The notes under the pieces: model-generated | What the model saw: only the letters and a program-made list of their open reading frames with translations | What the model was told of the DNA's origin: nothing | Databases searched by the model: none | Source: Perilla frutescens | Lineage: Eukaryota; Streptophyta; Magnoliopsida; Lamiales; Lamiaceae | Direction of reading: 5' to 3' | NCBI GenBank assembly: GCA_026008535.1 | Contig: BRKX01000003.1 | Coordinates: 22,496,001-22,560,000, forward strand | DNA length: 64,000 bases | Shown here: positions 1 to 11,122 of the stretch, piece by piece | Position numbering within the stretch: the first letter of the stretch is position 1 | Layout of the letters: each line of letters starts with the position of its first letter | Made by a program: the position numbers and the translations under genes

Positions 1-1545
1 CTTTTTGGCATCATCCAAAAGGTGGAATGGATCGTATGATGGTAGTGGCAAGCTTGGCAGAAAGGTGAACACAGTTGCCATATTGGCATCATGAACTAAG
101 GGGACTGAAGGAATTTGCATGGGTGAGGAGAGCCATGCATATGCTTCTTCAGTTGTCATGAACTGACCTGGAGCAGAGGTGAGAGAGACTGCTTGCTCTC
201 TGAAGTTCATCGAGGCCAAGTTGTTGAAGATCTCATCGGTTGAAGAGATGGATGGATCATCAACGAAGGGTGATCATGATGAGTTGGCCGGTTCATTGTC
301 AGGGAGAGGAGCATCGGCTGGTATGCTCAGCTGGATTCACTTGATCATCGAATCCATTATCTCTGAAAGCGTAGGTGGCGAGGAGAGTAGATGATTCATC
401 CAGTTTCTACTCCATGTTTCTTCATTGATCCAGAAGGTGGAGCCACGGGTGTGGATGAGGTGGAACATTGTTGTCTCATCCAATTGATATCGCCATATAT
501 GGTACTACAGGTACCGTCGCAGTTGGTCGAACAGAGAGGAGTCTGTGCTTTCAACAAGACCGAAACAGCTTCTCAGCTGATGGTCTAGAACTGCTTCAAA
601 CTCAACCTCAATGGGGTCACGTTGGACTGACGGTAGAGGTTGGGAGGTGGCTGATATTGTAGGCCGATCACTCAGCCTTGAAACAGGTTCGCTCTCAATC
701 ATCAGCTCTCTTTCATCAGAGGAGCTGACTGGTGCCTCCAAGGGTGCCTTTCCACGATCTGAGTTGGAAGGCCCTTGTTGACGTGAACACTTTGGGATCG
801 GATGACTGTAGATAGTGGGAAACATGTCCCTTCTTTTGAGTTGTTCGCCATTTGGGATAACCTCATCAAACTGGCTTTGAATGATATGGCTTATGCGACT
901 CATAAACCCGATCTTTTCGCGAAAAGAGCCAGTGGATGGGTTATAGGCTGTTCGCTCTACATTAGCTCACAGTTGAGCAAGGATGAAAGAGGCCCAGTCG
1001 GCTTTACATCCATAGTATAGAGCGGCTGTGAGATGGGCTTTGATGTCTGAGAAGTGGACTGTCTCAAAGTTTCCATGTAGTATATGGCCGACGATATCCA
1101 AGAGTTGGAGGATATCATTTGGCATACTCTCCTTCAGCCGATGTGAACAGTCATAGTGGTTGACGTGAGGAAGCTTCCAAGCATCCCATAGTGCGTATTT
1201 GCAGGGCAATTGCAGGGTCATCACATCTGGACCGTCACCTGGAAGGTGAAGAGTGAACATCATCATCTCTTTCGTCACTGTGATCGTCTTGCTCCGAACG
1301 GTAGAAATGATATTGCCGCCAGAGATCGTTGCATTGTAGTAGAATTCCGCAACATGAGAAGGTAAGTTCTTGAGTGGAACAATTGTCAAAAATGGTAACA
1401 TCTCAGTTGCCTCCAGTGGCCTATAAATCCTTTGAAAGTTTTCTGAGCCGAGGCGTGCGTTAAGATACTCTAGACTTAGAGTTTTATCTTTCTTCAACTT
1501 CTTAAGAAGTAGATTGGCGTCAACCGTCTAAAATGGGGGCTTCAT
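1..1545 (-). pseudogene. Accessory ORF copy C (runs off the left edge)
   Basis: The start ATG is at 1545, then MKPPF and a TAG at 1528-1530, after which the same frame stays open to 967, and again from 964 to 505. It shares with copies A and B the VAEFYYNATI, ITVTKEMMMFTLHLPGDG and ADWASFILAQL blocks in the same order. The stop at 967 follows AQL, where Arg would fit. Below 505 the frame is broken, and I see only a low-complexity tail running to the window edge. It is the most diverged of the three copies. Confidence 0.55.
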
Positions 1546-2119
1546 ATCTGTAAAAAAATGCTGTTTTAGTTTAGAGAGCAAGTGTTTAGGAGAGAGAAGA
1601 CTTATCAGATGATCAGAGCAAGAAAGAGATGGGATTTACAGATGATCGGAGCCTTCATCTCTATGTATATATTTATTTATCTTTGCATGCAGGAATTGAG
1701 GGTGCTCGATTGCTTTTCTTAGCTGATCAACCATCCGATTTGATGGAGGATTAGCTGAATTAATGAGGATTACATCTCAGCCATTTGATGAAGAAGTAAC
1801 TTTATGATCTTATGGCTGAGAAGTAGCTTCTCTGAGAATGGGGTAGTTACCATTAATAGCAAAATATTTTCTGCAGATCTTGCTATTTATATCTCAGTAA
1901 GATATTTTATTTTTCAAGTTTGAAGAGTTTATTTAATATCAACGCAGAGATATTAATTGCAGCATTGTGAGATAGAACCCTATTTTCAAATTGTAACCGT
2001 TTGAGTATAATATAAGAAATTTTATAATCGCAACGGTAAATAATGTAATTATGATAAGCTTTGAAAAATAAAAAATTATCCTGATTCAGTTGTGATACAG
2101 TCCAACTGATTTGACGGCT
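1546..2119 (-). other. Spacer between accessory copies B and C
   Basis: No gene is seen. On the minus strand a TATATA stretch near 1665 is followed by about 110 bases of C/T-rich leader and then the ATG of copy C at 1545. This repeats the arrangement upstream of copy B. Confidence 0.35.
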
Positions 2120-4081
2120 TTAATGGGGGATGATCAGTTGAGGCTTGCTTCTTAGTTGTCGCGAAGAACTGGCTGAAGTGGAAGCTGTATTTGAATTGAA
2201 TTGATCAGTTGGTTTGATCAGTTGCTTGGCTCTCAGTAGGCAATTTCTGCTTCTTGAAGGGCCTAGCTGGACTGGCTGCACTGTTTCCTTGGGATGCAGT
2301 TGTTGTCTTTGACAGTTCAGGCCTTGCAGTTCTCCGAGCTTGGTGAAGAGGAAGCTGGATGGCAACTGATGACTTTTTCATCTGTTGACTAAGGGATTGG
2401 GAATTTCCCTTTGATGATGATCGAAACTGATCATTTTTCATAGGCAATTGCATGCCTTTTGAGCTAGATATGAGCAGTGGAGTGACATAGCTTTTGGATA
2501 GGAGGTTTGGTGATGTGGCAGTGTCTTCATCATCACTATCGCTCTCGTCGCACGCCTTGGATTCTTCTGGGTAGCCACAGCTTCAGTTTGTGATAGATGT
2601 GGTTCTATCTTTTCAACAACCGGTGGAGTTTATCGTGAGGGCTCAGCCGATTAACTTGATAAATTATCAAAGTTCAGTTTTCGACTAAGCGAGCCAGTTA
2701 GGCAGTTGACTGGTTGATCTGCAGTTCCAACTGCTTAAGGCACGATGCTGGTCTTGATTTCTGCTAATAAGACGGTGGCTGGAATCTTGTTGTCAATCCG
2801 GTGACGCATGATGTGTTGGACTTGCACAATGGTTGAAGGAAATGGATTTGATGAACCTATCCATTTGATGCTCCAAGTTTCTTCTCGCTGCCAATAGCTC
2901 ATGCCGTGAAAGGCAGTTAGCAGAAAATGAGACTGGATGGACATAGAATATCTCCAGTTATACCAATAGAAATACCGATGGAGTTGTTTGAACAACTCTT
3001 GGTCACGTTGTGCAACAAAGGAAAAGTGATTGAGAAGTAGATTGATCACTTCCTTTTGTGTACCTTTGACTGCATATTCACTACTATAAAAAGTACGAAT
3101 ATTCTCTTCAGTCAGCTGGAGAGGAGGGCATGTACTTCTGAAGTAGTCCGATCCGTAGTTTGGATGAGGGATTCCAATGAATGGAATAAGCTCATCTGGA
3201 TCAGAGCAAACCTGGAAATCAACTGGTGATCCGTTCTTTGATTTTGGAGACTGAACGGCATTGGCAGTTGAGTTGCTCGATGAGTGGTTGCCTGTCTTGG
3301 CTTTGGCTTTTCTTTTTTTCTTTAGCGACTGAAGATGAGCAATTCCTTTCTTGGGAATCCAGTCAGAGATAAGAACTGGTAGTGACTCATCATTTGGAAG
3401 CTTCAGCAGGTCTTCAAGCATTTTACTCATTCTTAGAACAAGTCCAACCTTGGACTCAAATTTACCAGAGTTCTTTGAGTCAGAAGCCTTGATGACTTGA
3501 TGCTTGAATTGTTGGAAGACAAATTCTGCCCAGTTCGTTTGTCGCCCTTCAGCAAGGTGAATCATAACCTTGTATCTCTCTTGGGTGAGTTGACTCAGGC
3601 TTCTAATGGCCCCGAACATCATCTTGTTCATTATGTCAAGTAGAACTCCGTACTCGGGCTTCAGGTCAGTTTTAGCGATTGTAAAACTGAATTGCTTGTC
3701 GCAGGTTGAAGCTTTCCATTTTCACCAGTACAATTCTGCAGATTCCTTTAGATCTTGAACGGATGAACCTTCCTGTGGGAGTTGGAACACTTCTGCAATT
3801 GTCCTTTTAGTGATTTGAAGCGGTCGTCCTTGAATCACTGATGACACTGTCTTTCCATCTGCAGATAATTTTGCTTGAAGCAAAAATTCACTCACCAAAT
3901 ATTGTCTAAAGAACTTTGGTGGTGTTTCCAGATAGTAAAGAATTTCTGTCTTGTGAAGATTGGACAGAAGGAGTGGGTTATTTGATTCATTTATAATCAA
4001 TTAAAATTTCTTTCTATCAAGAAATTTATCTCTCATAAGTTGTTCTTTGAAGGAATTTGAAGATCTGGATAATTCGGCCAT
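2120..4081 (-). pseudogene. Accessory ORF copy B
   Basis: The start ATG at 4081 (MAELSRSS) shares its first five residues with copy A. The frame runs from 4081 to 2735 with no frameshift, interrupted by TAA at 4001 and TGA at 3722, and ends at a TAA at 2735. Homology to copy A is obvious: NWAEFVFQQFKHQ, GIPHPNYGSDYFRSTCPP, HRYFYWYNWRY and HFLLTAFHGMSYWQREE. From 2734 to 2120 only Gln/Ser-rich fragments in shifted frames remain, matching the low-complexity tail of copy A. Function unknown. It cannot make the full protein. Confidence 0.6.
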
Positions 4082-4445
4082 CTTTGAGGTTGGCTGAGAT
4101 TTTGAGAGTTTAAGATCTTTTGGGAGAGAGTTTTAGAGATTGTAGAAGGAGGGGGCTTTTTGAGAGGTTTGAAAGAGAGGGGCTATTTATGAGTGTTGGG
4201 ACAGGCTTATGGATCTGTTGGTTGGAATGGTACTAGCCTCTGGTCTCTTTTGGTCATTGGCAATTAATGACTTTCACACGTGTCATTGTTTTTGCAACGG
4301 TCAAAATTTCAAAATAAATGTGAGGCTTAACATTTATTTGAAATAAAAAGAATTTTTATAAATATATCAAAAGATATAATTACAAAATGATTAACAAGAA
4401 GTACACTTAGGGCTTTTCTAATCAGGTTTTAAATTGATCAGCCAC
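4082..4445 (-). other. Spacer between accessory copies A and B, promoter-like
   Basis: No gene is seen here. On the minus strand, CATAAATAG lies about 100 bases before the ATG of copy B. It is followed by a C/T-rich leader that reads like a plant 5' UTR. An ACACGTG-containing word (G-box core) lies near 4277. This suggests the copies were separately transcribed, but it is inference from sequence appearance. Confidence 0.35.
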
Positions 4446-7238
4446 TTAGTCCTTCTTGTGATCAGTTTTCCTTTTCTTAGCTAGCGGTTCATGAAGATCC
4501 TCTTTTCCATCATCATCACTGCTTTCTGAATCCATTTCAGCTGACTGGAGCCTTGGATGGGTTTGCAGCTGCTTGATCTGCTCAGTGTGTAGTTTAACCT
4601 GTTGCTGCAGGGATTGGATCAGCTCTTCATAATACGGAGGGAGCTGGACTATTGAACTGCTTGGCTGAGCGATGAACTGTACTGCTCTGGAGTCCACTTT
4701 CTCTCCTGCTTCAGTTCCAACAAGTTCCTCGCAAGGAACTGTGTGAGAGTGGTCTGCTTTCTCCATACTGATAGATTCATCATAGTTTGCCTTTGGTGGT
4801 GTTTCTGGTGCGGTCGCTAGGGCTTTAGCTTGAAAGGCCCTTTGAACTGGATCAAAGTACACAGTTAGTGCTAGTGTACCTTGATAGGCAGGTTGTTCAT
4901 TCATTTGAGCAGTTTGTCCAGTTGGCTGGTCAGACTCAGCTGGCTCTGGAGTCGTATCTTAAGGAGGAATAGTTTGAGGTTCAGTTGGCTTCTCAGGCAG
5001 TTCAGTTTCTTCAGTTGTCTTTTGTGGCTCTCCATCACATGGAAGATCTGGTAGAGTAGGAGATTTGAGCAGTTCTTCAAACTCCTGATCGCCGGCTGTT
5101 TGCTCGTCAACTGGTTGCACCTCAGGAGAATCATCAAGAAGATCAATGATACTGTCATCCGGTTGAGGGGATTTCTCGAATGTTAACTGCCTAGCTACGG
5201 ATGCTATGACAGTTTGCTTTGGGCTGTGAGCCGCAACAGTTCCAACCCCTTGTTGACTGCTTTGAGCTTCTTCGTTGAACTGGTTCTGCACCTCCAAAAG
5301 TTGTTGCTATCTGAGTTTTAACACTTCATTGAGTAACCAATGTTGTTGAACTTGAGGATTTTTCCACTGTTGCTGCTCGGCTTGAGTTTGCAGATGTGGC
5401 AATCTAATGTTGGCCCAGTTTAGTAGATCATTCATTACTTCCAACAGTGTTTGTTGTTTTGGGCGTGGATGGTTCCTTCGAATGGCAAGCATTCTTTTCA
5501 AGGTGATGACTGGATTTTGTTCTGGAGTTTCCTGTCCAGCCCATTGCATGCTCCACTTTTCTTCCCTTCTCTAAAAGCTCATCCCGTGTATAGCAGTTAG
5601 GAGAAAATGGACTTCGGAATTAAAGCAATGTCTCCATAGGTACCAATAAACATATCTCGTTAGGGCTGCATACAGAGCGGCAGTACCAATCACATCTTCA
5701 ATAAAATTTTCAGTAATGAATTTCTGCACTTGTTCGTCAGCCCAGCATTTGACGATTTCAGCTCTTGATAGAGCTCTTATATTTTCTTCGGTCTCTCCCA
5801 TCGGGGGGCACGCAGTTCTGAAGAAATCTGCCCCTAAGTCCTTTGGAGGAATTCCCCTGTCAGGCACAATATCATCTCCTTCAATTGGTGCTACATCAAA
5901 CACCTTGATATTGTGAGGAGACAGTTTCGGAGGGAGTGGAGGCCCTAATTTCTTCTTCTTTCCTTTTGGTTGAACTGCTGCAGATTTCTTCTTTGTCTTG
6001 CCAGTTCTTTGCTTGAGCTGAACTGGCTTGGTTGGGATCTTTTCTTCAGGTGAATCAATAGATGATCCACAGCGAACTTGGCGTAGTGGCTTAGCTTTAA
6101 TTGAGCTTCCCAACATTTAGCTTATTGGGAGATTATCGTCTGAGTCGGAGCCCTCTTGAGGCATTTCAACAGCAATTTCTTTGCCTTTTCTTTTTGCAGG
6201 CTCCTCTGCTTTCTTTGAGATGGCAGCAGTTGACTGACTGCTCTTGATGTTTATGGATTTTGCAGCTGGCTGCCTTCTGGTTGTTGCTGGTATAAAATCC
6301 AATTTGCCGATCATCAGCGTGTCGGTTTCTTCTATCATGTAGTCACAACTGCTTTCCAATATGATGCTGATTCTGCTTGGATAACACATCTTTTGATGGA
6401 ATTCTGTTGGTGACCAGTTCTTCTCCACAATATCAACGTACTTCTTTATTTGCTCGAAGAAGTATTGAGCCCAGTTGACGTTGATGCCTCTAATGATCGC
6501 TGCACATATTTTGCACTTGTGCTCTGACATTTCTGAGTGGCTTCCAGTTGTTCCAGTGATCATTCTAGCAGCAACTAATGCTAGAACCCTGTATTCTTCT
6601 TGAAAAAGAGACATGAGTGTACTGCTCTTGTATGGATCTGCACATTCCTTCCTCTTCCACTGACGGTAGGCTTCCTCTTGATCCACTTCAACATCTTGCA
6701 ATCTTGTTCCAGTAGATGGCAGTTTAAACAGTCTTTCGAGCAATTCTGGAGTTACGATCAGTTCGACTCCACGAACTTCAGTCTCTATTCTGTCATCATA
6801 GCTATTTAAGTTTAAGTAAAACTCAACCTTAGCCTCTGGATAAATCTTTGATGGGTACTCTTCTGTGAAGCTTTTCAGGCCACTTTGCTCTATCTTCGTG
6901 ATCAGTGAGTTGCAAAGATCAGAATCTAAACATTTTTCTCTATAAGCCCCTATATCCAGGAACTTGTCTCTATAGAGATTCATTTGGAATCCTTGTGAAG
7001 ATTCACCAGTTCTTTTAAAGTCGAACTTTCATTGAACAGTTGGTGCGCGTCTGTCAGCCATGGAGTTTTTTTGGATAAATGATTCAGGAAGGGTAAATTG
7101 GCTTTGACTGAGTTTAGGAACTGAATGATTTCACTTTCGTAAAATTTGCAGAACAGTTTCAAGAATTGAAGGATGAGAGATGCTTTAACTCTTTACTGTG
7201 TTTGAGATTGGTAAAAGTGAAAATGAAAGTTCAGCCAT
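4446..7238 (-). pseudogene. Accessory ORF copy A (plant transposon-associated protein family)
   Basis: From 6983 to 4446 the minus strand is one reading frame of about 846 codons with only four stops (6117, 5571, 5307, 4959) and no frameshift. A start MAELS at 7238 matches copy B, but a frameshift lies between 7238 and 6983. Readable parts: an N-terminal domain (VEFYLNLN, LLERLFKLPSTGT, NWAQYFFEQI), a Lys-rich linker, a second block (DLGADFFRTACPPMG, YWYLWRH, HFLLTAIHGMSF) and an acidic, Gln-rich tail with a short coiled coil and a final KKRKTDHKKD. The stop at 5571 replaces a Trp conserved in copy B. I do not know its function. It resembles proteins labelled putative plant transposon protein, by memory only. 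Confidence 0.6.
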
Positions 7239-7240
7239 CC

Positions 7241-7248
7241 CTTTTATA
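7241..7248 (-). promoter_or_regulatory. TATA-like box before accessory copy A
   Basis: The minus strand reads CTATAAAAGGG immediately before the MAELS start of copy A. If it is a real TATA box, the transcript would begin inside that short reading frame and translation would start later. It may equally be chance in AT-rich DNA. Confidence 0.3.
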
Positions 7249-7863
7249 GAAAATGATGAGATTCATCCAATGGTTGTGACGCTTGGTATGCCCAATATTC
7301 AACGGTCGGATTAACTCAATCGACCCATCGATTGGCCTTTCGATTATGTCCGTTGGGGATAAATGAAGGAGAGAGAAAAAGTTCAATGGTAATATTTGAG
7401 TGACACGTGTTTTTACTGTTTTTAATATTGAAATTTGAACTTATCTTTTCTCTCTAGCAGCTTCTTCTTGGCTTGAAACTGATTACGTCATCAGTTGGCT
7501 TCCACTGTAACTGATGATCCTTTTGTTGATCAGTTTCAGCTAAGATGTCTTTTCATCAGTTCGGAATTGGTCTTGACCGTTTAGACCTTTGTTCAGTTGT
7601 TCTCCTTCAGTTGGTCTTTGAACTGACATCTCCTTTTGATTTGACTCCAGTTCCTAGTAGTCCTTCATCAGTTTGATCAATTTGCAGCTTGTGTGTTCTG
7701 CATAACTGACTGGATCATCAGTTTGAATGACTGAACTGATGATTTAGTTGAACTGATAGAGTAAATTGATCATCTCCAGTTTATTTTTCTCTTAGCAGCT
7801 TCTTGCCTTTACTTCAAACTGATGGCTTTTGTGGTCAACTGATCAGTTTCTCGCCTTTTTGAT
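7249..7863 (-). other. Post-pol spacer of the SIRE-like element, dense in CAGTT/AACTG
   Basis: This is non-coding on both strands. By hand count, 7441-7870 holds about 19 copies of CAGTT or its complement AACTG, where about one would be expected. A direct repeat of roughly 40 bases, ending in an AGCAGCTTCTT core, occurs at about 7445 and again at about 7785. The words are core MYB-type sites (CNGTT). Whether they bind anything is unknown. Confidence 0.6.
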
Positions 7864-8229
7864 TCAGTTTCTCTCTTTAGCTGGAGTTGTCCCTTGGTCT
7901 TCTTCCTCCAGTTTATCATCTTCATCCTGTGATGCTAGCTCCAGCAGTCCTAATTGTATGCATAGCTCCATAAACCTTGCTTCAGGTAATGGTTTGGTGA
8001 AGATGTCAGCTATCTGCTTCTCAATGTTGACATATTTGATGCATATGTCTTTCTTCTCGATGTGATCTCTGATGAAGTGATGCCTTATGTCAATGTGCTT
8101 GGTTCTTGAATGCAGAACTGGATTCTGAGATATCGCAATTGCACTATTGTTGTCACAGTAGATAGGCATTTCTTCAGTTTCAACTTTGTAGTCCTTCAAC
8201 TGTTGCTTCATCCAGAGTATCTGCGCACA
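7864..8229 (-). pseudogene. Copia RNase H and end of pol
   Basis: The end of pol reads IYCDNNSAIAISQNP, HSRTKHIDIRHHFIRD and ADIFTKPLPEARF, the C-terminal RNase H motifs of plant copia elements. It would degrade the RNA strand of the cDNA hybrid. It follows the RT in the same frame after a stop at 8230-8232. The tail LGLLELASQDEDD and the end at 7864 are typical pol termini. Nothing shows whether pol was read through into the accessory ORFs downstream. Confidence 0.88.
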
Positions 8230-9348
8230 TCAACTTCCAGCAGCTACATATTCTGCTTCAATTTTTGATGTGGCAACTGAGTGCTGCTTCTTGCTAAACC
8301 AGGATATTAGTTTGCTTCCCAGAAACTGACATGTTCCACTGGTACTTTTTCTGTCGATTTTGTATCCACCAAAGTCTGAGGCTGAGTAACCAATTAGGCT
8401 CAAGTTGTCATCTCTGGGATACCATGGTCCAAGATTTATGGTTCCTTTGAGATATTTGATAATTCTCTTAACTGCTTCGAGGTGGCTCTTCTTTGGATTA
8501 GCTAGAAACTGTGTGCATAGTCTGACTGAATAAGAGATGTCTGGCCGGCTAGCTATTAAGTAGAGTAGCGACCCAATGATTCCTCTGTAATATGTTTGGC
8601 TAACTGATTCTCCTTCTTCATCGAGAGTTAGTTGAACTGATGTGTTCATAGGAATCTTGAGAGTTTTTCCTTTGCTAACTCCAAACTTTTTGACTAGCTC
8701 CTTGGTGTACTTCGCCTGGCTGATAAAGATTCCATTTTTCAGCTGCTTCACTTGCAGTCCTAGGAAGAATGTCATTTCTCCCATCATGCTCATCTCAAAT
8801 TCGCTTTGCATCAGTTGAGCGAATCGTGTGCATAGATCTTTGCTTTTTGATCTAAAAATTATGCCATCCACATAAATTTGAACCATTAAGATCTCAGTTG
8901 ATCGTTCTATTCGGAATAGAGTTCAATCAATGACTCCCTTTTGAAACCCATTTTTCAGTAAAAATGTTGTTATAGTTTCATACCACGCTCTAGGAGCTTG
9001 CTTCAGTCCTGGCGGTTGCTCGACATATACGTCCTCCTTGAGCATTCCTTAAAGAAAAGCACTCTTGACATTCATCTGGTAGTCTGTGAAGTTGAAGTGT
9101 GCTGCATAGGCTAGGAACAGTCTGATGGCTTCCAATATTGCAACTGGCGCGAATGTCTCATCAAAGTCGATCCCTTCACTTTGTGAGTATCCTTTGGCTA
9201 CTAGTCTAGCCTTGTTCCTTGTGATCACTCCTTGTTCATCCAGTTTGTTGTGAAAGACCCATTTTGTACCAATGACCTTTTGGGTTTTTGGCCTATCAAC
9301 AAGAAACCATACGTCATTTCTTGTGAACTGGTTCAGTTCTTCTTGCAT
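8230..9348 (-). pseudogene. Copia reverse transcriptase, catalytic YVDD altered to YVDG
   Basis: The RT_2 domain of plant copia elements is clear: WVFHNKLDEQG, ARLVAKGYSQ and DFDETFAPVA, then a TAA at 9049-9051 where the family normally reads FLNG or FLQG, then VYVEQPPG in the same frame. The catalytic box near 8866 reads YVDGIIF instead of YVDDIIF, which replaces an essential Asp with Gly. GSLLYLIASRPDI, AVKRIIKYLKGT and the GGYKIDRKSTSG stretch follow. The whole section stays in one frame from 9867 to 7864, so decay is by point changes. Confidence 0.88.
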
Positions 9349-9359
9349 AGCTATGATCC

Positions 9360-10652
9360 AGTCAGAGTCTTCTAAGGCTTCTTTGACATTTGCTGGTTCA
9401 GTTTGAGATATGAAGCATGTGAATAGTGCATGCTCAGTCTGGACTCTACTTCTTGGATCACCAACTATCTTGTCAGTTGGATGGCTTCGGAGCTATTTGG
9501 GCAAGGTAGCTTTAGCTAGCTCTTCTGTGGTGACTTCATCAGTCGCTCTTTCATCAGCTGGTTCAGCATTTTCATTAGTTCTTCCCCCTGTTTCAGTTGT
9601 GGAGTTTGTGGTCTCAGCACGATTTGTGTCTTCATTGACCAAGTTGTTCTCAACTGGTATTGTGCCAGTTTCATTGCCTTCTTCTTCTAGTAAAACTTCA
9701 AACCGCTCTGGAACTATGTGATCTACATAGTCTTGCGAGTTCTCAGTTTCATTAGGTAGTACTTGAACTGATGTGTCTATTCTTTCTTTGTTCCTGTACT
9801 CATTAGCAAATTCATCAAATACCACATGACATGTTATTTCCACAACAAGAGTTCGTTTATTGAACACTCTGTAAGCTTGTGCATGAGGTGAGTTATACCC
9901 AAGAAATATATCCTCATCAGCTTTAGCACTAAAAGCTTTTAATTGAGTCTTGCCATTGTTGTGAATATAACATTTACAGCCAAATATTTTAAAGTATGAG
10001 ATAGAAGGCTTACGACCCTTGTACAGTTCATAAGGTGTCTTGTCATGGGCTGCTACAATGGCACTTCGATTTTGAGTGTGGCAAGCTGTGTTGACTGCTT
10101 CAGCCCAGCACCCTTAAGCTATGTTGGCATCAACTATCATTGCTCGAGCTGCTTCTTTGAGTGTTCGATTACACCGTTCTGTTGTGGAGTTCTTGCAGCT
10201 GAGTGTTCATGAATGATTCTAAGCTGGTTGAGAAAACTAATCATGTGTTGATTCACAAATTCAGTTCCATTGTCGGAGTGAATCATTTGAACTGATCTTT
10301 CCTTCTCAGTTTGTAATCTTCTGATCAGCGCCGTTAGCTTGTCATAAGTTTCATCTTTGCTCCTCAAGAATTCTACCCATGTATATCTTGAGAAATCATC
10401 AACTACTACGAGAGTGAATCTTTTGCCCTTTGGAGTTTGTGGTCTAACTGGACCAAACAAATCCATATGTAGTAGTTGAAGACAATCAGTTGTTCCTGGT
10501 GGGTGACTCTTATTCTTGAAGGATGACTTCACCTGCTTTTCTTTTTGACATGGTCCACATACACCTGTCTTCTTGTATATTTCCTTGGCAAGCCCCTCAA
10601 CTAACTCTTTCTTGGCTAGATAGTTGATTGTTTTGAAGTTGAGGTGATTCAG
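9360..10652 (-). pseudogene. Copia integrase and linker to reverse transcriptase
   Basis: The zinc-binding CGPCQKEKQ lies near 10550. The catalytic core carries LHMDLFGP (first Asp), IHSDNGTEF (second Asp) and TPQQNGVIEH (Glu), so the DDE triad is still readable. The GKK-type C-terminal domain follows (YFKIFGCKCY, FLGYNSP, AYRVFNKRTLVVE) down to about 9790, and then an acidic, poorly conserved linker. The enzyme would insert element cDNA into host DNA. At least one frameshift occurs between 10137 and 9867, and there are stops near 10104 and 9493, so it cannot be made as one protein. Confidence 0.85.
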
Positions 10653-11114
10653 TCATCGATGCCATAGCCAGCTTGCTTCAGTTGATCCTTTTGAAAGGAA
10701 GTAAGATTCTGAGTAGCCGGTTGACCAGTCAACAATGTACATGTTGCATCTCCTGATGCCAGTTAGCAGAATTACTCCAGTTGACTTGTCTCTTATATTG
10801 CAGGAGTTTTTGGTGAAGTCAACTAAGTAGCCATTATCACACAGCTGGCTGATGCTTAGTAGTTTGTGTTTTAGTCCATCCATGTGGGAGACTCCATTCA
10901 CTACTACTTTTCCCTTGACTACGAACCCTTCTCCAATGGTTTGGCTTTTGGAGTTGTCTCCAAATGTGACAAGTGAGCCTTTGATTTCTTCATAACCGTC
11001 GAGATCTTCTCTATCTCCGGTCATGTGCTTGGAGCACCCGCTATCTAGATACCAAATGTCTTTGGCTTTCTTCGTAGATAGGATGCTCTTGTCCTGCAAG
11101 GAAAGGATTAGCAT
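10653..11114 (-). pseudogene. Copia aspartic protease region
   Basis: The segment contains the retroviral-type aspartic protease signature WYLDSGCSKHM, where DSG is the catalytic triplet. It is followed by GDNSKSQTIGEG and LLSISQLCDNGY, both typical of plant copia protease-integrase junctions. It would process the Gag-Pol polyprotein. It is out of frame with gag by one shift near 11115-11125, so the copy is broken at this point. Its frame continues into the integrase. Confidence 0.85.
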
Positions 11115-11122
11115 TTAGGGAC

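Noticed and set aside
179..1020. Short plus-strand frames in the first kilobase
   Set aside because: They are opposite the accessory ORF copy C, which is supported by homology to copies A and B.
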